Below, one piece after another: positions 39,363 through 48,339 of a stretch of 48,339 nucleotides of DNA (its first letter is position 1; the number at the start of each line of letters is the position of its first letter). The DNA is taken from NCBI GenBank assembly GCA_026983515.1, contig JALWHT010000118.1, positions 1 through 48,339 of the forward strand, written 5' to 3'. The position numbers and the translations under genes were made by a program. Below the pieces are notes generated by a model. That model made no database searches and was not told the DNA's origin. It saw only the letters and a program-made list of their open reading frames with translations. Source of the stretch: Sulfurovum sp. (GTDB lineage: Bacteria > Campylobacterota > Campylobacteria > Campylobacterales > Sulfurovaceae).

Positions 39363-41107
39363 TATAATCTCGCTACTCTGTAAATTTCATCAATGGTTGT
39401 TTTACCATCAAGTGCTTTATGTACGCCATCTTCAAACATACTGATAAATCCTTCTTCGATTGCCTGTTTTGTCAACTCCTCTTTGGAGGCATTCCGGGCA
39501 ATCATTCTTGACATGGTTTCGCTGATGACCAATACTTCGGAAATCATTTCTCGCCCTTTATAACCACTCATCCCACACTCTTTACACCCTTCACCTTTGT
39601 AAAAGACCGGATTTTCAGGCAAATACTGTTTTACATCCCTGAGAAGACGTTCAGGGAGTACGGTTTCATGTTTACAGTAAGGGCATATTTTACGTACCAG
39701 TCGCTGTGCCTGAATGGCTACCAACGCACCACTGACAAGATACTCTTCAATTCCCATATCCAAAATTCTTGTTACAGCTGAAATTGAATCATTCGTATGC
39801 AGCGTTGAAAGCACAAGGTGCCCTGTCAATGCTGCTTGTATTGCAATACGCAGTGTCTCCTTATCACGAATCTCTCCGATCATAATCTTATCAGGATCCT
39901 GACGAAGGATAGAACGAAGTGCATCGGCAAATCCAAGCCCAACATGAGGGCGTACCTGTACCTGCTGAAGTCCGGCCATTTGATACTCTACCGGATCTTC
40001 AACGGTAATAATCTTATCCTTAACATCTTTAATCGCATTCAATGCGCCATAGAGTGTTGTCGTTTTACCTGAACCCGTAGGACCGGTAACCAATACGATG
40101 CCGTAAGGTACCTTAATCGCATTGGAGAAGCGTTCATAACAAAACTGGCTCATCCCTGCATCTTCAAGCCGTATCATAGCCTTGGACTTGTCAAGGATCC
40201 TCAATACAATCGATTCACCGTAAATTGTAGGTAGTGTCGAAACCCTGAAATCAAAGTCTTTTCCGGAAACTGTCGCGGAAAAACGGCCATCCTGAGGTTT
40301 ACGTTTTTCCGCGATATCAAGGTTTGAAAGCAACTTCATACGTGACGCAAGCGGATTGAAAATATCTTTATCAAAGGTGAAGCTTTGTCTTAAAATACCA
40401 TCAACACGTTCTCTAACAACACAGCTTTTTTCTGTCGCTTCTATATGAATATCCGATGCCCCAATGTAAATTGCAGACTTCAGAATAATATCGATAAGTT
40501 TCAATACAGCAGAAGATCCTTCTTCATCTTCATCCAGTATAGGGCTCCCTTCCTGACTCAAATCTTTTCGAATATCGGCAATCAAGCCTTTTACACTTTC
40601 ATTGATTTCTAGTCTTTGGAGATGTTGTTCAATCTGACTTGGCTTTCCAAGAGCTATCTTAATTGGTTTCTTGGGAAAAAGACGCTGAATAGCATCCTGT
40701 GCACCCATATCCAAAGGATCAGAAAAAGCGATAAGAACATGAAGATCACTCTCTTCTATGGGCAAAACATTATATTTAATAAGCTGTTTATAGGGAAGCT
40801 CAGAGAAAAGTTTCATATCGATCTCTACTTCATCCAAGTCTACATATTCTACGTGAAGTTCCTTGGCCACTTCTTTCAAAATAGGAACAATGTCGATACC
40901 TTCAATTTTCTCAAGATGTGAAAGGGTTATAATCCCTTGTCGTATTTTTTTAACCAAAAAATTATCAACAACAGCAGGATCGACCATCTTTTCTGCAATC
41001 AGGTTGGCAAAAGATATCTTTTTAGGAGGTCTGCTCTTCACCAGTTTAGAGATGGATTCTTTTGTTACCAATCCTTCATCCAGCATCATTTCGATCAGTT
41101 TAACCAT
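39362..41107 (-). CDS. Assembly ATPase (GspE/PilB/MshE family)
   Basis: VTGPTGSGKTTTLYGAL, QVQVRPHVGLGFADALRSILRQDPDKIMIGEIRD, CPYC/CKECG zinc tetracysteine. Confidence 0.95.
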   Translation of the reverse strand: MVKLIEMMLDEGLVTKESISKLVKSRPPKKISFANLIAEKMVDPAVVDNFLVKKIRQGIITLSHLEKIEGIDIVPILKEVAKELHVEYVDLDEVEIDMKLFSELPYKQLIKYNVLPIEESDLHVLIAFSDPLDMGAQDAIQRLFPKKPIKIALGKPSQIEQHLQRLEINESVKGLIADIRKDLSQEGSPILDEDEEGSSAVLKLIDIILKSAIYIGASDIHIEATEKSCVVRERVDGILRQSFTFDKDIFNPLASRMKLLSNLDIAEKRKPQDGRFSATVSGKDFDFRVSTLPTIYGESIVLRILDKSKAMIRLEDAGMSQFCYERFSNAIKVPYGIVLVTGPTGSGKTTTLYGALNAIKDVKDKIITVEDPVEYQMAGLQQVQVRPHVGLGFADALRSILRQDPDKIMIGEIRDKETLRIAIQAALTGHLVLSTLHTNDSISAVTRILDMGIEEYLVSGALVAIQAQRLVRKICPYCKHETVLPERLLRDVKQYLPENPVFYKGEGCKECGMSGYKGREMISEVLVISETMSRMIARNASKEELTKQAIEEGFISMFEDGVHKALDGKTTIDEIYRVARL

Positions 41108-41185
41108 ACACTTTTCCCTTTCTTTTATCTACCTCTTATTATAAAGTATACCATCACAACTTTCCAAAGAAATTAAACAGTAATG

Positions 41186-41836
41186 CTAAATTCTGCCTTT
41201 CTTTATTTTATTAAGTAATACTTTAGCCTCAATAGAGTGGGTACGTCTAATATAGACTGTTAAAATATGGATTGCTTCATTCCTATGTCCCTGCTTGGCT
41301 TTTGCCTTTGCAAAGATCAACCAGCTCTCTTCAATATTTTGATTTACTTTATTTGTCTGAAGCGCCCAATATTCCGCTTTTTTATAATTTTTACGCTGAT
41401 AATAGCTTTTTGCCAGAAAAAGAGAATCATCAATATCATGTCCCATTCGGAAACGTTTTTCTATCTCTTTAAAAGAGGATTTTTTCTTTGATACATCAAT
41501 GACTTCAATATGAAGTTTTTTCTTTTCCCCACTATTATAGACTTCGGTTTCCTTCTCTTCCGTAACTTTTGCAATTTCTATAGGAGCATCTATTAACGTA
41601 TCATTGTGTTTTTCAGCAACTTCAGTAATACCCCTGTCAATATAAATATCAATATCAGACTTTGCTGTTTTTCCCTTGGACGCAGTATAAGATTTGAAAA
41701 TATCGTTTTTATTTTTTAGAAAAAAAACTGTGCTACCTATCCCCAATACTATAATGGCAATACCTATAATGAAAGGAACTCTTTTTTTACGTTTATAGCG
41801 TTTCCATTCCTCTTCAAGTAGCTCAATATTATACAT
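41186..41836 (-). CDS. MshN-like TM + TPR protein
   Basis: N-terminal TM PFIIGIAIIVLGIGSTVFFL, C-terminal TPR-like repeats, synteny. Confidence 0.7.
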   Translation of the reverse strand: MYNIELLEEEWKRYKRKKRVPFIIGIAIIVLGIGSTVFFLKNKNDIFKSYTASKGKTAKSDIDIYIDRGITEVAEKHNDTLIDAPIEIAKVTEEKETEVYNSGEKKKLHIEVIDVSKKKSSFKEIEKRFRMGHDIDDSLFLAKSYYQRKNYKKAEYWALQTNKVNQNIEESWLIFAKAKAKQGHRNEAIHILTVYIRRTHSIEAKVLLNKIKKGRI

Positions 41837-42641
41837 TGATATACCCCAGTTTCAATGCTGCCATCTCAATAATACGCTTTGGAATACGGTCATAACGTAC
41901 TTTTGAAGGTTCATTTTTGTCATAGTATTCACAAATTTCAAATATTGTGAACATCATTTTATTACACTCTCTGTAATTTCCCTTGGTAAACTTATGAATA
42001 AGTTTAAAATTTTTCTCTTTAATACTATTGGCAATTTCAAAAAAATTTTTTTTCAAAAGCTTTTTGTGAATATAGGTTGTCTGATCTTTCAGGGATGCGT
42101 TCTGCAGTTCAACCACCTCCCAAATTCTTGACTGAAAATGCTCTTTTGCAATCAAATCTTCATCTTCGGTTTTGTGCAAAGAAACAATAAATTTGACTGC
42201 CCTGCTATCTGAGAGCAGTCTTATTTTTTCCATCATCTCCGGACTGTACATCTGTGCTTCATCCAGCATAATAATAATTTCCCGTTTACCCCTCATATTC
42301 TTACAGTAATTCACAAGTGCGGAAAAGTTTACCTCTGTATTTTGCGGAAGTGTTTTTTTTGTCAAGACCTTGAAAATTTTATGGAAAAACTCTTTTTCAT
42401 TGATGGCAGGCGTATCAAAGTAGTAGATCTCTTTTTGATATTTCAGTCTGTCATGTAATCGATTAAGAAGTATGCTTTTTCCTGTTCCCGGTCGCCCAAA
42501 AAGAAGAATCATCTTCAATGGCTTATTGATACTGTGTTCTAATTGTTGATAAGCCGTTAAAGAGGATTCAAGTTCAATATAGTCGTCCACGTCGACAGAG
42601 TCGACAAAGACTTCTTTTGCAGATTCATATCTACTTTTCAT
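41829..42641 (-). CDS. ExeA/MshM-like AAA+ ATPase
   Basis: LLFGRPGTGKSILLNRLHD Walker A, IIMLDEAQMYSPEMMEKIRLLSD Walker B. Confidence 0.87.
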   Translation of the reverse strand: MKSRYESAKEVFVDSVDVDDYIELESSLTAYQQLEHSINKPLKMILLFGRPGTGKSILLNRLHDRLKYQKEIYYFDTPAINEKEFFHKIFKVLTKKTLPQNTEVNFSALVNYCKNMRGKREIIIMLDEAQMYSPEMMEKIRLLSDSRAVKFIVSLHKTEDEDLIAKEHFQSRIWEVVELQNASLKDQTTYIHKKLLKKNFFEIANSIKEKNFKLIHKFTKGNYRECNKMMFTIFEICEYYDKNEPSKVRYDRIPKRIIEMAALKLGYINV

Positions 42642-44250
42642 TGGCTTTTAGATATCCAAGGTCTTTCAGAGAAACAGATTTACTATTCTTAATAATATGT
42701 GGTGTAATAATCAATACAAGCTCCTCCACCGTTTCAATTTTCTCTTTACGTTTAAAGACATATTCGAGAAGTGGGATATCTCCAAGAATAGGTACCTTAT
42801 TTGATGTAAATCCGCTTTTCGATGTAATCAGTCCACCAAGAATCGCATGCTCTCCATCTTTTACTTTAACAACCGAAGCAATTTGTCTTCGAATAAGATC
42901 TGGCGGAAGAGTTCTCAGAGAATTGTCCCCACTTACTGGACTAACAGTTTCTGAAATAGAAGGATTTATTTTTAATGTTATCATACCATTTGAGTCAATT
43001 TCAGGTGTAATGTCAAGCAAAATACCTGCAAATACAGAGTCAACAAGCTCTCCCTGTGCAGCAACAGCACCACCACCACCAGAAGCTGTCGTGGCAGACT
43101 GAATTTTATAAAACAACTCCTGTCCAACACTAATTAGTGCAGGTTGATTATTAAGCGTCATTACTCTTGGACTTGAAATCGATGTAACATCTCCCTGTGT
43201 ACTAAGAAACTTTACAAGTTCTTGAACCTGAGCTTTTCCAGTAATAGATACCACTCCTGCACTTGAAGGTGTTCCTTCACCGAACGTAGCATCAGTAATT
43301 CCTTGAATATTGTCAAATGTATAAGAATCTACATTATTTTGTACCATTTGGAGAGAACTGACCGTAAAGTTCTGTAAACCATAAAGCTGTGTCCAGTCAA
43401 CTCCTGTTGTACGGCTATTATCAAACTGTACAGTAAGTATACGCACATCAATAAGTACTTCTTGCTTAATCTGCTTCGAAAGTGAATGAATATATCTTGC
43501 TACACGATTGATCTGTCTATCTGTACCGGTTACAGTAATCATTCCCGCCTCAGGATTTACAATTGGAGCAAGAGGGTTGTATTCCCAAACTTTACCATCT
43601 GGTCCAGTCCACGTATCTCCTGTACGTGTATAATGTGTCGAACCATCTGCAGCACCAATCAAAATACGCTGAATTTCATTTTCAACTGTTTTCCAAAACT
43701 GAAATTCATCATTACTTTCAATAGAAATACCAGTCCTGGTGATATTCTGTCCTGCTCCACCTGACGAACCACCAGAACCTCCTCCACCAATCCCACTGGT
43801 TGAAGATGCTGAGTTCTGAGAATTGGCAATTGTGACATTAGCCGTGCTCTTCCCGATACGCTGTCCGGAAATATAGTGAATCTTAAACGTTCTAGTAATC
43901 AAGTATGATATTGCCAGTTTATTCCCACTTAAAGTATAATGGAGATCATTATCTTTAAGTATCGTATTCAAAAAACCTTTCAGTGTACTATTTTTCAATT
44001 TTACATAATAAAGCTTTTTGTTCATTCTCTTTCTTGCGGCTTCATCCTTTACAACAACAGTAAGTCCACACGTATCAGCAAGATTTTCAATGACATCACC
44101 AATAGAGAGTTGACTATCAATTGTTACAGAAAAGAGTTTCGTTGAACAACTGTCAGATGCAACACTGTATGTCGTAGCAAATGCCAGCAAAAGTGCTGTA
44201 GCAGCCTGAATACCCTTGTTTTTTATCCTTTTCATCCTATTCCCTTTCAT
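42631..44250 (-). CDS. Secretin (PilQ/MshL/GspD family)
   Basis: Signal peptide; VLIDVRILTVQFDNSRTTGVDW; SISSPRVMTLNNQPALISVGQE; HAILGGLITSKSGFTSNKVPILGDIPLLEYVFKRKEK. Confidence 0.94.
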   Translation of the reverse strand: MKGNRMKRIKNKGIQAATALLLAFATTYSVASDSCSTKLFSVTIDSQLSIGDVIENLADTCGLTVVVKDEAARKRMNKKLYYVKLKNSTLKGFLNTILKDNDLHYTLSGNKLAISYLITRTFKIHYISGQRIGKSTANVTIANSQNSASSTSGIGGGGSGGSSGGAGQNITRTGISIESNDEFQFWKTVENEIQRILIGAADGSTHYTRTGDTWTGPDGKVWEYNPLAPIVNPEAGMITVTGTDRQINRVARYIHSLSKQIKQEVLIDVRILTVQFDNSRTTGVDWTQLYGLQNFTVSSLQMVQNNVDSYTFDNIQGITDATFGEGTPSSAGVVSITGKAQVQELVKFLSTQGDVTSISSPRVMTLNNQPALISVGQELFYKIQSATTASGGGGAVAAQGELVDSVFAGILLDITPEIDSNGMITLKINPSISETVSPVSGDNSLRTLPPDLIRRQIASVVKVKDGEHAILGGLITSKSGFTSNKVPILGDIPLLEYVFKRKEKIETVEELVLIITPHIIKNSKSVSLKDLGYLKANEK

Positions 44251-44659
44251 CTAGTATGAGCAACTGCTCTTTAGGTTTACCTATAAACAGTTTTTTTATT
44301 GTAGTACCGTTTTGCAGTACAACGCCTCTTTTCCCTATATATTTGACCGTATAACCCATTACAATATCATCTACCTTTTTCCAGCCATTATTAATATAAG
44401 CCTTGCCACCCATGATCGCATGTAACGTAAGTTTGACGTCAGGTTCTTCTATCTGACTTGGAAGTTCCACGACCACCGTTTTATTCTCTTCTTTTGTAAT
44501 TCTAATAAACGGCTCTTTTGTCTGATCAAGTGTCTTTAACGCAATTCCTTCCCTTTTGAGATGTATCTTTTGAACCATTTTTTCTATTTGCTTGACAGAG
44601 AGATCAGCTATAGCCAATGTCAAAGACAGTGGCACCAATATTAATATTACCTTCATCAT
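44237..44659 (-). CDS. MshK-like small exported protein
   Basis: N-terminal signal-like segment, position between MshJ-like and secretin genes. Confidence 0.6.
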   Translation of the reverse strand: MMKVILILVPLSLTLAIADLSVKQIEKMVQKIHLKREGIALKTLDQTKEPFIRITKEENKTVVVELPSQIEEPDVKLTLHAIMGGKAYINNGWKKVDDIVMGYTVKYIGKRGVVLQNGTTIKKLFIGKPKEQLLILDERE

Positions 44660-45309
44660 CTATTGATCCCCCATACTGAGATATTAATGTCTGCAATAAC
44701 TTTTGAACTATTTTCATCCATATGCATTTTTGTATCATATATATCAGTAACCAGAACATTCTGTTCTAATTCATTCATAAACTTGACAATACTTTTATAA
44801 TCTCCCTGACATCCAATACCTACCTCAAGTACATGTCCGAAACTACCATTATTGTCAACATATTTATTTGCAATATACTGGATATCAACATCCTGGACAG
44901 CCGCACGGTCGGTAATAGAGTTAAGGAAAATAGACCAGTTTTTTTGATTGAAAAGCATATCAGATAGTTTGTTAAGGTTCTTATCAAGAAATACTATTTT
45001 CTGTTTGGTTTTCTCAATCTTTTTCTTTTTATTTCTGATATCCTGTGTATACTTCTTAACATAATAGTTACGATCACCATTTACCGTAATACCATTAAGG
45101 TATATCGTATTGTCTTTGATACTTTTTTCTACCGCCTTCAATGCTATATCACTCTTTTTATGCATCTGTTCTGTGTAAGGCAGAAGATAAGCATAGGCCA
45201 GATAAGCAATAAATCCTGCAATACCAAAAATAATCAACCATTTTTCGCTCTCTTTTTTTGGGGCGAAATACGCATCCAGTTCCTCTAATTTATCTTCTAA
45301 AAACTTCAT
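44656..45309 (-). CDS. PilO/MshJ-like protein
   Basis: Single N-terminal TM, coiled coil, ferredoxin-like C-terminal region; 4-bp overlaps on both sides. Confidence 0.72.
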   Translation of the reverse strand: MKFLEDKLEELDAYFAPKKESEKWLIIFGIAGFIAYLAYAYLLPYTEQMHKKSDIALKAVEKSIKDNTIYLNGITVNGDRNYYVKKYTQDIRNKKKKIEKTKQKIVFLDKNLNKLSDMLFNQKNWSIFLNSITDRAAVQDVDIQYIANKYVDNNGSFGHVLEVGIGCQGDYKSIVKFMNELEQNVLVTDIYDTKMHMDENSSKVIADINISVWGINR

Positions 45310-46874
45310 CTGAATTTAACCTTTAATAGTCCTCTGTAGTGCTTGCTTGCAGGATCCTTCTCTATCATCTCGATATCGATCTCTTTAATATCATTGTAAT
45401 GTTTATCAGAGATATACTTAATGAGTTCTGTCAACTTTCTGTCATCCGAGCTTACAAGTGACATCCATACTGTATTTTCATGTGTATAAATTTTGTCTAC
45501 ATAAACACCAAATTTATTCAACTCTTCTGCAATGGTATAGAAAATACCTGACTTAAGACGATAATCGACCTTCTCTTTATAGATCGACTCCAGCGTTTTT
45601 GTTTTTCCACCATAAAGCTGGGTTAAACGGTTAAGCTCTTTATCCAACGCACTGATCTGCTTCTTTTTTGCAGCGATAATCTGTTTATATTTATTTGCTT
45701 CCGCTTTAAGCTGTGCATCCTGTTTACTTAAAGCAAGACGCTTGGCATCATTGGCATATGAACTAACAAGATGGTACAGAGGATACGCCAGACCGATAGA
45801 TATGGCTGCAAACATTGCAATAATAAACTGTCCGCTTGCACGATTGACAAAGCTTGGTGGCCTGGGGAAAACCGTCATATTTAAAATAAAATCGGGACTT
45901 TCTATATACTCTATAGATGTCAGAAGCATCAAATAATGCATCTGATCAGTATACCACTCATCATTTTCAATATTGTAGTCAAAATTCAGATCAGCAGAAG
46001 GAAGACCAAGATAGTTATGGCTGTATTCATCCAGTCCTACAATAGGCCCCTGTACACTTCCAATATACATATAGTCAATAGTTTCAAGTCTATATGCTCT
46101 TTTGGTGTAAATGATAATATCATTGATCGTAATGAAAACTTCACCAAAGATCTTCATAAAATTCTGTTGGTATTTTGCATCGGTCGCTTTTAAACCTTCT
46201 GTTTCCAAAACAGAGAAGAACTCTTCTCTATCGACCTGCTCTCCCTCTATTTCACAGAATTTTTCATAAATCTGTTCCAATGAGAATTCTATAGATTTGG
46301 AATAAAGGTATGTTCCATTACTGTAAAATGAGATAAATGCATCTACCTTTGTAAAATAGACAAAACAGTGCGTACCTACAGGGGACAATATCTCTTTGGT
46401 GTAAAGAACCCGATAAAGCAGTGATGCAGGAACGATCAGGTCAATATATTTCGTTTCCTGCTTAATTGGAAGATAAAGCCTGTTCAGTACTTCCGTTTCC
46501 GCAACAAATAGGCTAAACTCCCGTTCTTCTCCTTCGTTGGGCATTTCCATATAAGATATAGAATACTCAATTGCCTGGTCAAGTCCCAACTCTTCATATG
46601 CTTTTACTTCCAGGACGTCAGCAATATCTTCTTCAGGGACACTGCGACTTACTGTAGTTGTCGTTGTGATAATATCTTTATTACCAAGATAAGATGTAAT
46701 AAAGTTAGCTTTATTAAAAGTAAGCTTTTTAAGAGGCTGGAACTTATCACCTTTAAAGATGTAGTTCGTGCCTGTGTATGCGTTTAGGGTGACGATATTT
46801 TTTACCGGAGACTGTGCCTCGTTTGATCCATCATTTTTCAAAAACATTGCTAAACTTCCTTGTTTGTTGACCAA
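45306..46874 (-). CDS. PilM/PilN-like (MshI-type) fusion protein
   Basis: 522 aa: soluble actin-like N-terminal region, internal TM FIIAMFAAISIGLAYPLYHLV, then PilN-like coiled coil. Confidence 0.75.
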   Translation of the reverse strand: MVNKQGSLAMFLKNDGSNEAQSPVKNIVTLNAYTGTNYIFKGDKFQPLKKLTFNKANFITSYLGNKDIITTTTTVSRSVPEEDIADVLEVKAYEELGLDQAIEYSISYMEMPNEGEEREFSLFVAETEVLNRLYLPIKQETKYIDLIVPASLLYRVLYTKEILSPVGTHCFVYFTKVDAFISFYSNGTYLYSKSIEFSLEQIYEKFCEIEGEQVDREEFFSVLETEGLKATDAKYQQNFMKIFGEVFITINDIIIYTKRAYRLETIDYMYIGSVQGPIVGLDEYSHNYLGLPSADLNFDYNIENDEWYTDQMHYLMLLTSIEYIESPDFILNMTVFPRPPSFVNRASGQFIIAMFAAISIGLAYPLYHLVSSYANDAKRLALSKQDAQLKAEANKYKQIIAAKKKQISALDKELNRLTQLYGGKTKTLESIYKEKVDYRLKSGIFYTIAEELNKFGVYVDKIYTHENTVWMSLVSSDDRKLTELIKYISDKHYNDIKEIDIEMIEKDPASKHYRGLLKVKFR

Positions 46875-47001
46875 TTATATATGTTATAATATTAAAAGAT
46901 TCTTACTTAAACTAAAAAAACACAACAATATAAATAATTTTTATTAAAAACTATTTTAAAGTGGATTGTTAATACAAAAAATAGTACTATTGCACAGCCA
47001 T

Positions 47002-47904
47002 TTAGACAATATATCCAAACTCTTCAAGTGAATCTTTATTCTTGCTCCATCCCTTTTTAACAGAAACATGCAGATCCAAAAAGATCTTTTTACCTGCAAA
47101 CTTCTCCATCAATTCTCTGGCACTCTTGCCAATACGTTTGATCCCCGAACCTTTTTGCCCAACGATCATACCCTTCTGTGTCTCTTTTTCTACAACAATT
47201 GTTGCATAAACATGGTCTATATGATCTTCTTCGTAAATTTTTTCGATAAGGACATCACTTTCGTAGGGAATCTCCTCACTCATATTTTCAAAGATTGCTT
47301 CACGAATAAGCTCTTTGTAAATATCTCTGATATTGTCTGTCGTAAGTATTTCAGGATCAAATAGCCAAGGAGAATCAGGCAAATGCTTGGCAATTTCATC
47401 AAGTAGCTGTTCCTTGCCGACTTTTTTATTGACAGAAAAAGGAATAATCGCTTCAAATTTCTCCTGGTACTTCTGATACTCCGAAAGCTTTTTAAGAATA
47501 TCTCCCTGTTTCACATGATCTATTTTTGTCAGCACAACAATATGCTTTACACCTTTTGCTTCTGTCAAAGCCAGGAACTTCTCATACTCTTTTATTTTGT
47601 CCGTCACCGGTGCCAAAAAAAGGATGAGATCACTGTCTCCCATTGCTTTGAGTGCTTCATCAAGCATGAACTGGTTCAGCAACCGCTCCTTTTCGTGTAT
47701 ACCGGGTGTATCCACAAAGATGATCTGCGCATTCTTGTGCATTACAATAATATTCATACGCTTGCGTGTTGCCTGTGCCTTTTTTGAAACCATTGCCAGT
47801 TTTTCACCTACCAGGTGGTTCAGCAGCGTACTCTTTCCCGCATTGGGACGTCCTACAACTGCTACAAATCCTGCCTTGGTATCTTCTCTTTCCTCGCTAA
47901 ACAT
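47002..47904 (-). CDS. era: GTPase Era
   Basis: GFVAVVGRPNAGKSTLLNHLVGEKLAMVSKKAQATRKR, FVDTPGIHEKE, C-terminal KH domain. Confidence 0.97.
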   Translation of the reverse strand: MFSEEREDTKAGFVAVVGRPNAGKSTLLNHLVGEKLAMVSKKAQATRKRMNIIVMHKNAQIIFVDTPGIHEKERLLNQFMLDEALKAMGDSDLILFLAPVTDKIKEYEKFLALTEAKGVKHIVVLTKIDHVKQGDILKKLSEYQKYQEKFEAIIPFSVNKKVGKEQLLDEIAKHLPDSPWLFDPEILTTDNIRDIYKELIREAIFENMSEEIPYESDVLIEKIYEEDHIDHVYATIVVEKETQKGMIVGQKGSGIKRIGKSARELMEKFAGKKIFLDLHVSVKKGWSKNKDSLEEFGYIV

Positions 47905-47941
47905 TCTACTCCATTCTTTTTTCTATCACTCTAACTTCCCA

Positions 47942-47970
47942 TTCGTTCCCATGCTTTGTGTGGGAGCGAA
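47942..47970. repeat. REP-like hairpin TTCGTTCCCA-TGCTTTGTG-TGGGAGCGAA
   Basis: 10-bp arms with one G/T-type mismatch; GTTCCCA..TGGGA palindrome family. Confidence 0.6.
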
Positions 47971-48007
47971 AGAAAGGTTGCCTCTACATTCGGTTGCTAA
48001 TTCCTCA

Positions 48008-48339
48008 TTATAGAATATATCTCGTCATATCCTCATCCTCAACAACATTGCCGACCTTCTCATCAACTATAGCTTTGGTGATGGTCACCGTCTCGCCACT
48101 ATGCATATCAGCTTCGAAGCTTATCTCTTCAAGCAACTTCTCCATCACTGTATGCAGCCGTCTGGCACCGATGTCTTCCGTCTTTTCATTTGCAAGCAGC
48201 GAATAGTGTGCAATGGCACGCAGCGCTTCCTCTTCAAATTCCAGCGTTACACCTTCGACTGCAAGCAATGCCTGGTACTGCTTAACAAGCGAATGTTTAG
48301 GCTCTGTCAGAATACGGTAGAGGGTTTCTTCGTTCAGGC
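48008..48339 (-). CDS. hslU: ATP-dependent protease ATPase subunit HslU (C-terminal part; runs off the window)
   Basis: EPKHSLVKQYQALLAVEGVTLEFEEEALRAIAHYSLLANEKTEDIGARRLHTVMEKLLEEISFEA...DMTRYIL. Confidence 0.94.
   Translation of the reverse strand, partial: LNEETLYRILTEPKHSLVKQYQALLAVEGVTLEFEEEALRAIAHYSLLANEKTEDIGARRLHTVMEKLLEEISFEADMHSGETVTITKAIVDEKVGNVVEDEDMTRYIL

Noticed and set aside
38109-46874. Interpretation as a standard type II secretion system or T4aP operon
   Set aside because: Gene order including ExeA-like ATPase and TPR protein matches mshI-G; GspC/GspG-K pseudopilins and PilT are absent from the window

Overview
The window reads as a dense chromosomal segment of a chemolithotrophic Campylobacterota (Sulfurovum/Sulfurimonas-like; taxon is an inference from gene content). 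No rRNA, tRNA, CRISPR, transposase or prophage genes were recognised. In order: 3' part of gyrA (cut by the window edge), thioredoxin-like protein, small RBS-strong ORF, selO, yebC-family gene, ABC-F ATPase, sulfite dehydrogenase pair (sorA-like/sorB-like), arsC-like, lolA, secA, lolC/E-like permease, AsmA/YhdP-like protein, mltG. Next comes a nitrogen-assimilation region: PP2C phosphatase/Ser-Thr kinase fusion, nitrate transporter, ferredoxin-type nitrite reductase, Fe-S/DmsC-type fusion, nitrate reductase, thiI, PD-(D/E)XK-like DUF234 protein, a degenerate NtrC/NtrB-like pair, and two amt-glnK pairs. After that come a YigZ family gene, hemH, kdsB, an MSHA-type pilus/secretion operon in mshI-J-K-L-M-N-E-G order, era, and the 3' part of hslU. 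The main finding is a candidate undescribed nitrogen-control circuit. A 17-bp palindrome TGATTA-N5-TAATCA occurs twice between the divergent narK-like and nirA-like genes and once upstream of each of the two amt genes. A near-perfect copy lies just downstream of the -10 box of the regulator pair. At three promoters the palindrome centre is 40-42 bp upstream of the first base of a sigma70-like -10 box. The adjacent Fis-HTH regulator resembles NtrC but lacks the GAFTGA sigma54 contact loop and receiver domain, and its co-transcribed partner is a degenerate NtrB-like PAS protein. Other observations: heptanucleotide arrays, REP/BIME-like repeats, a head-to-head gene overlap, and an MSHA-like machine with no adjacent pilins.
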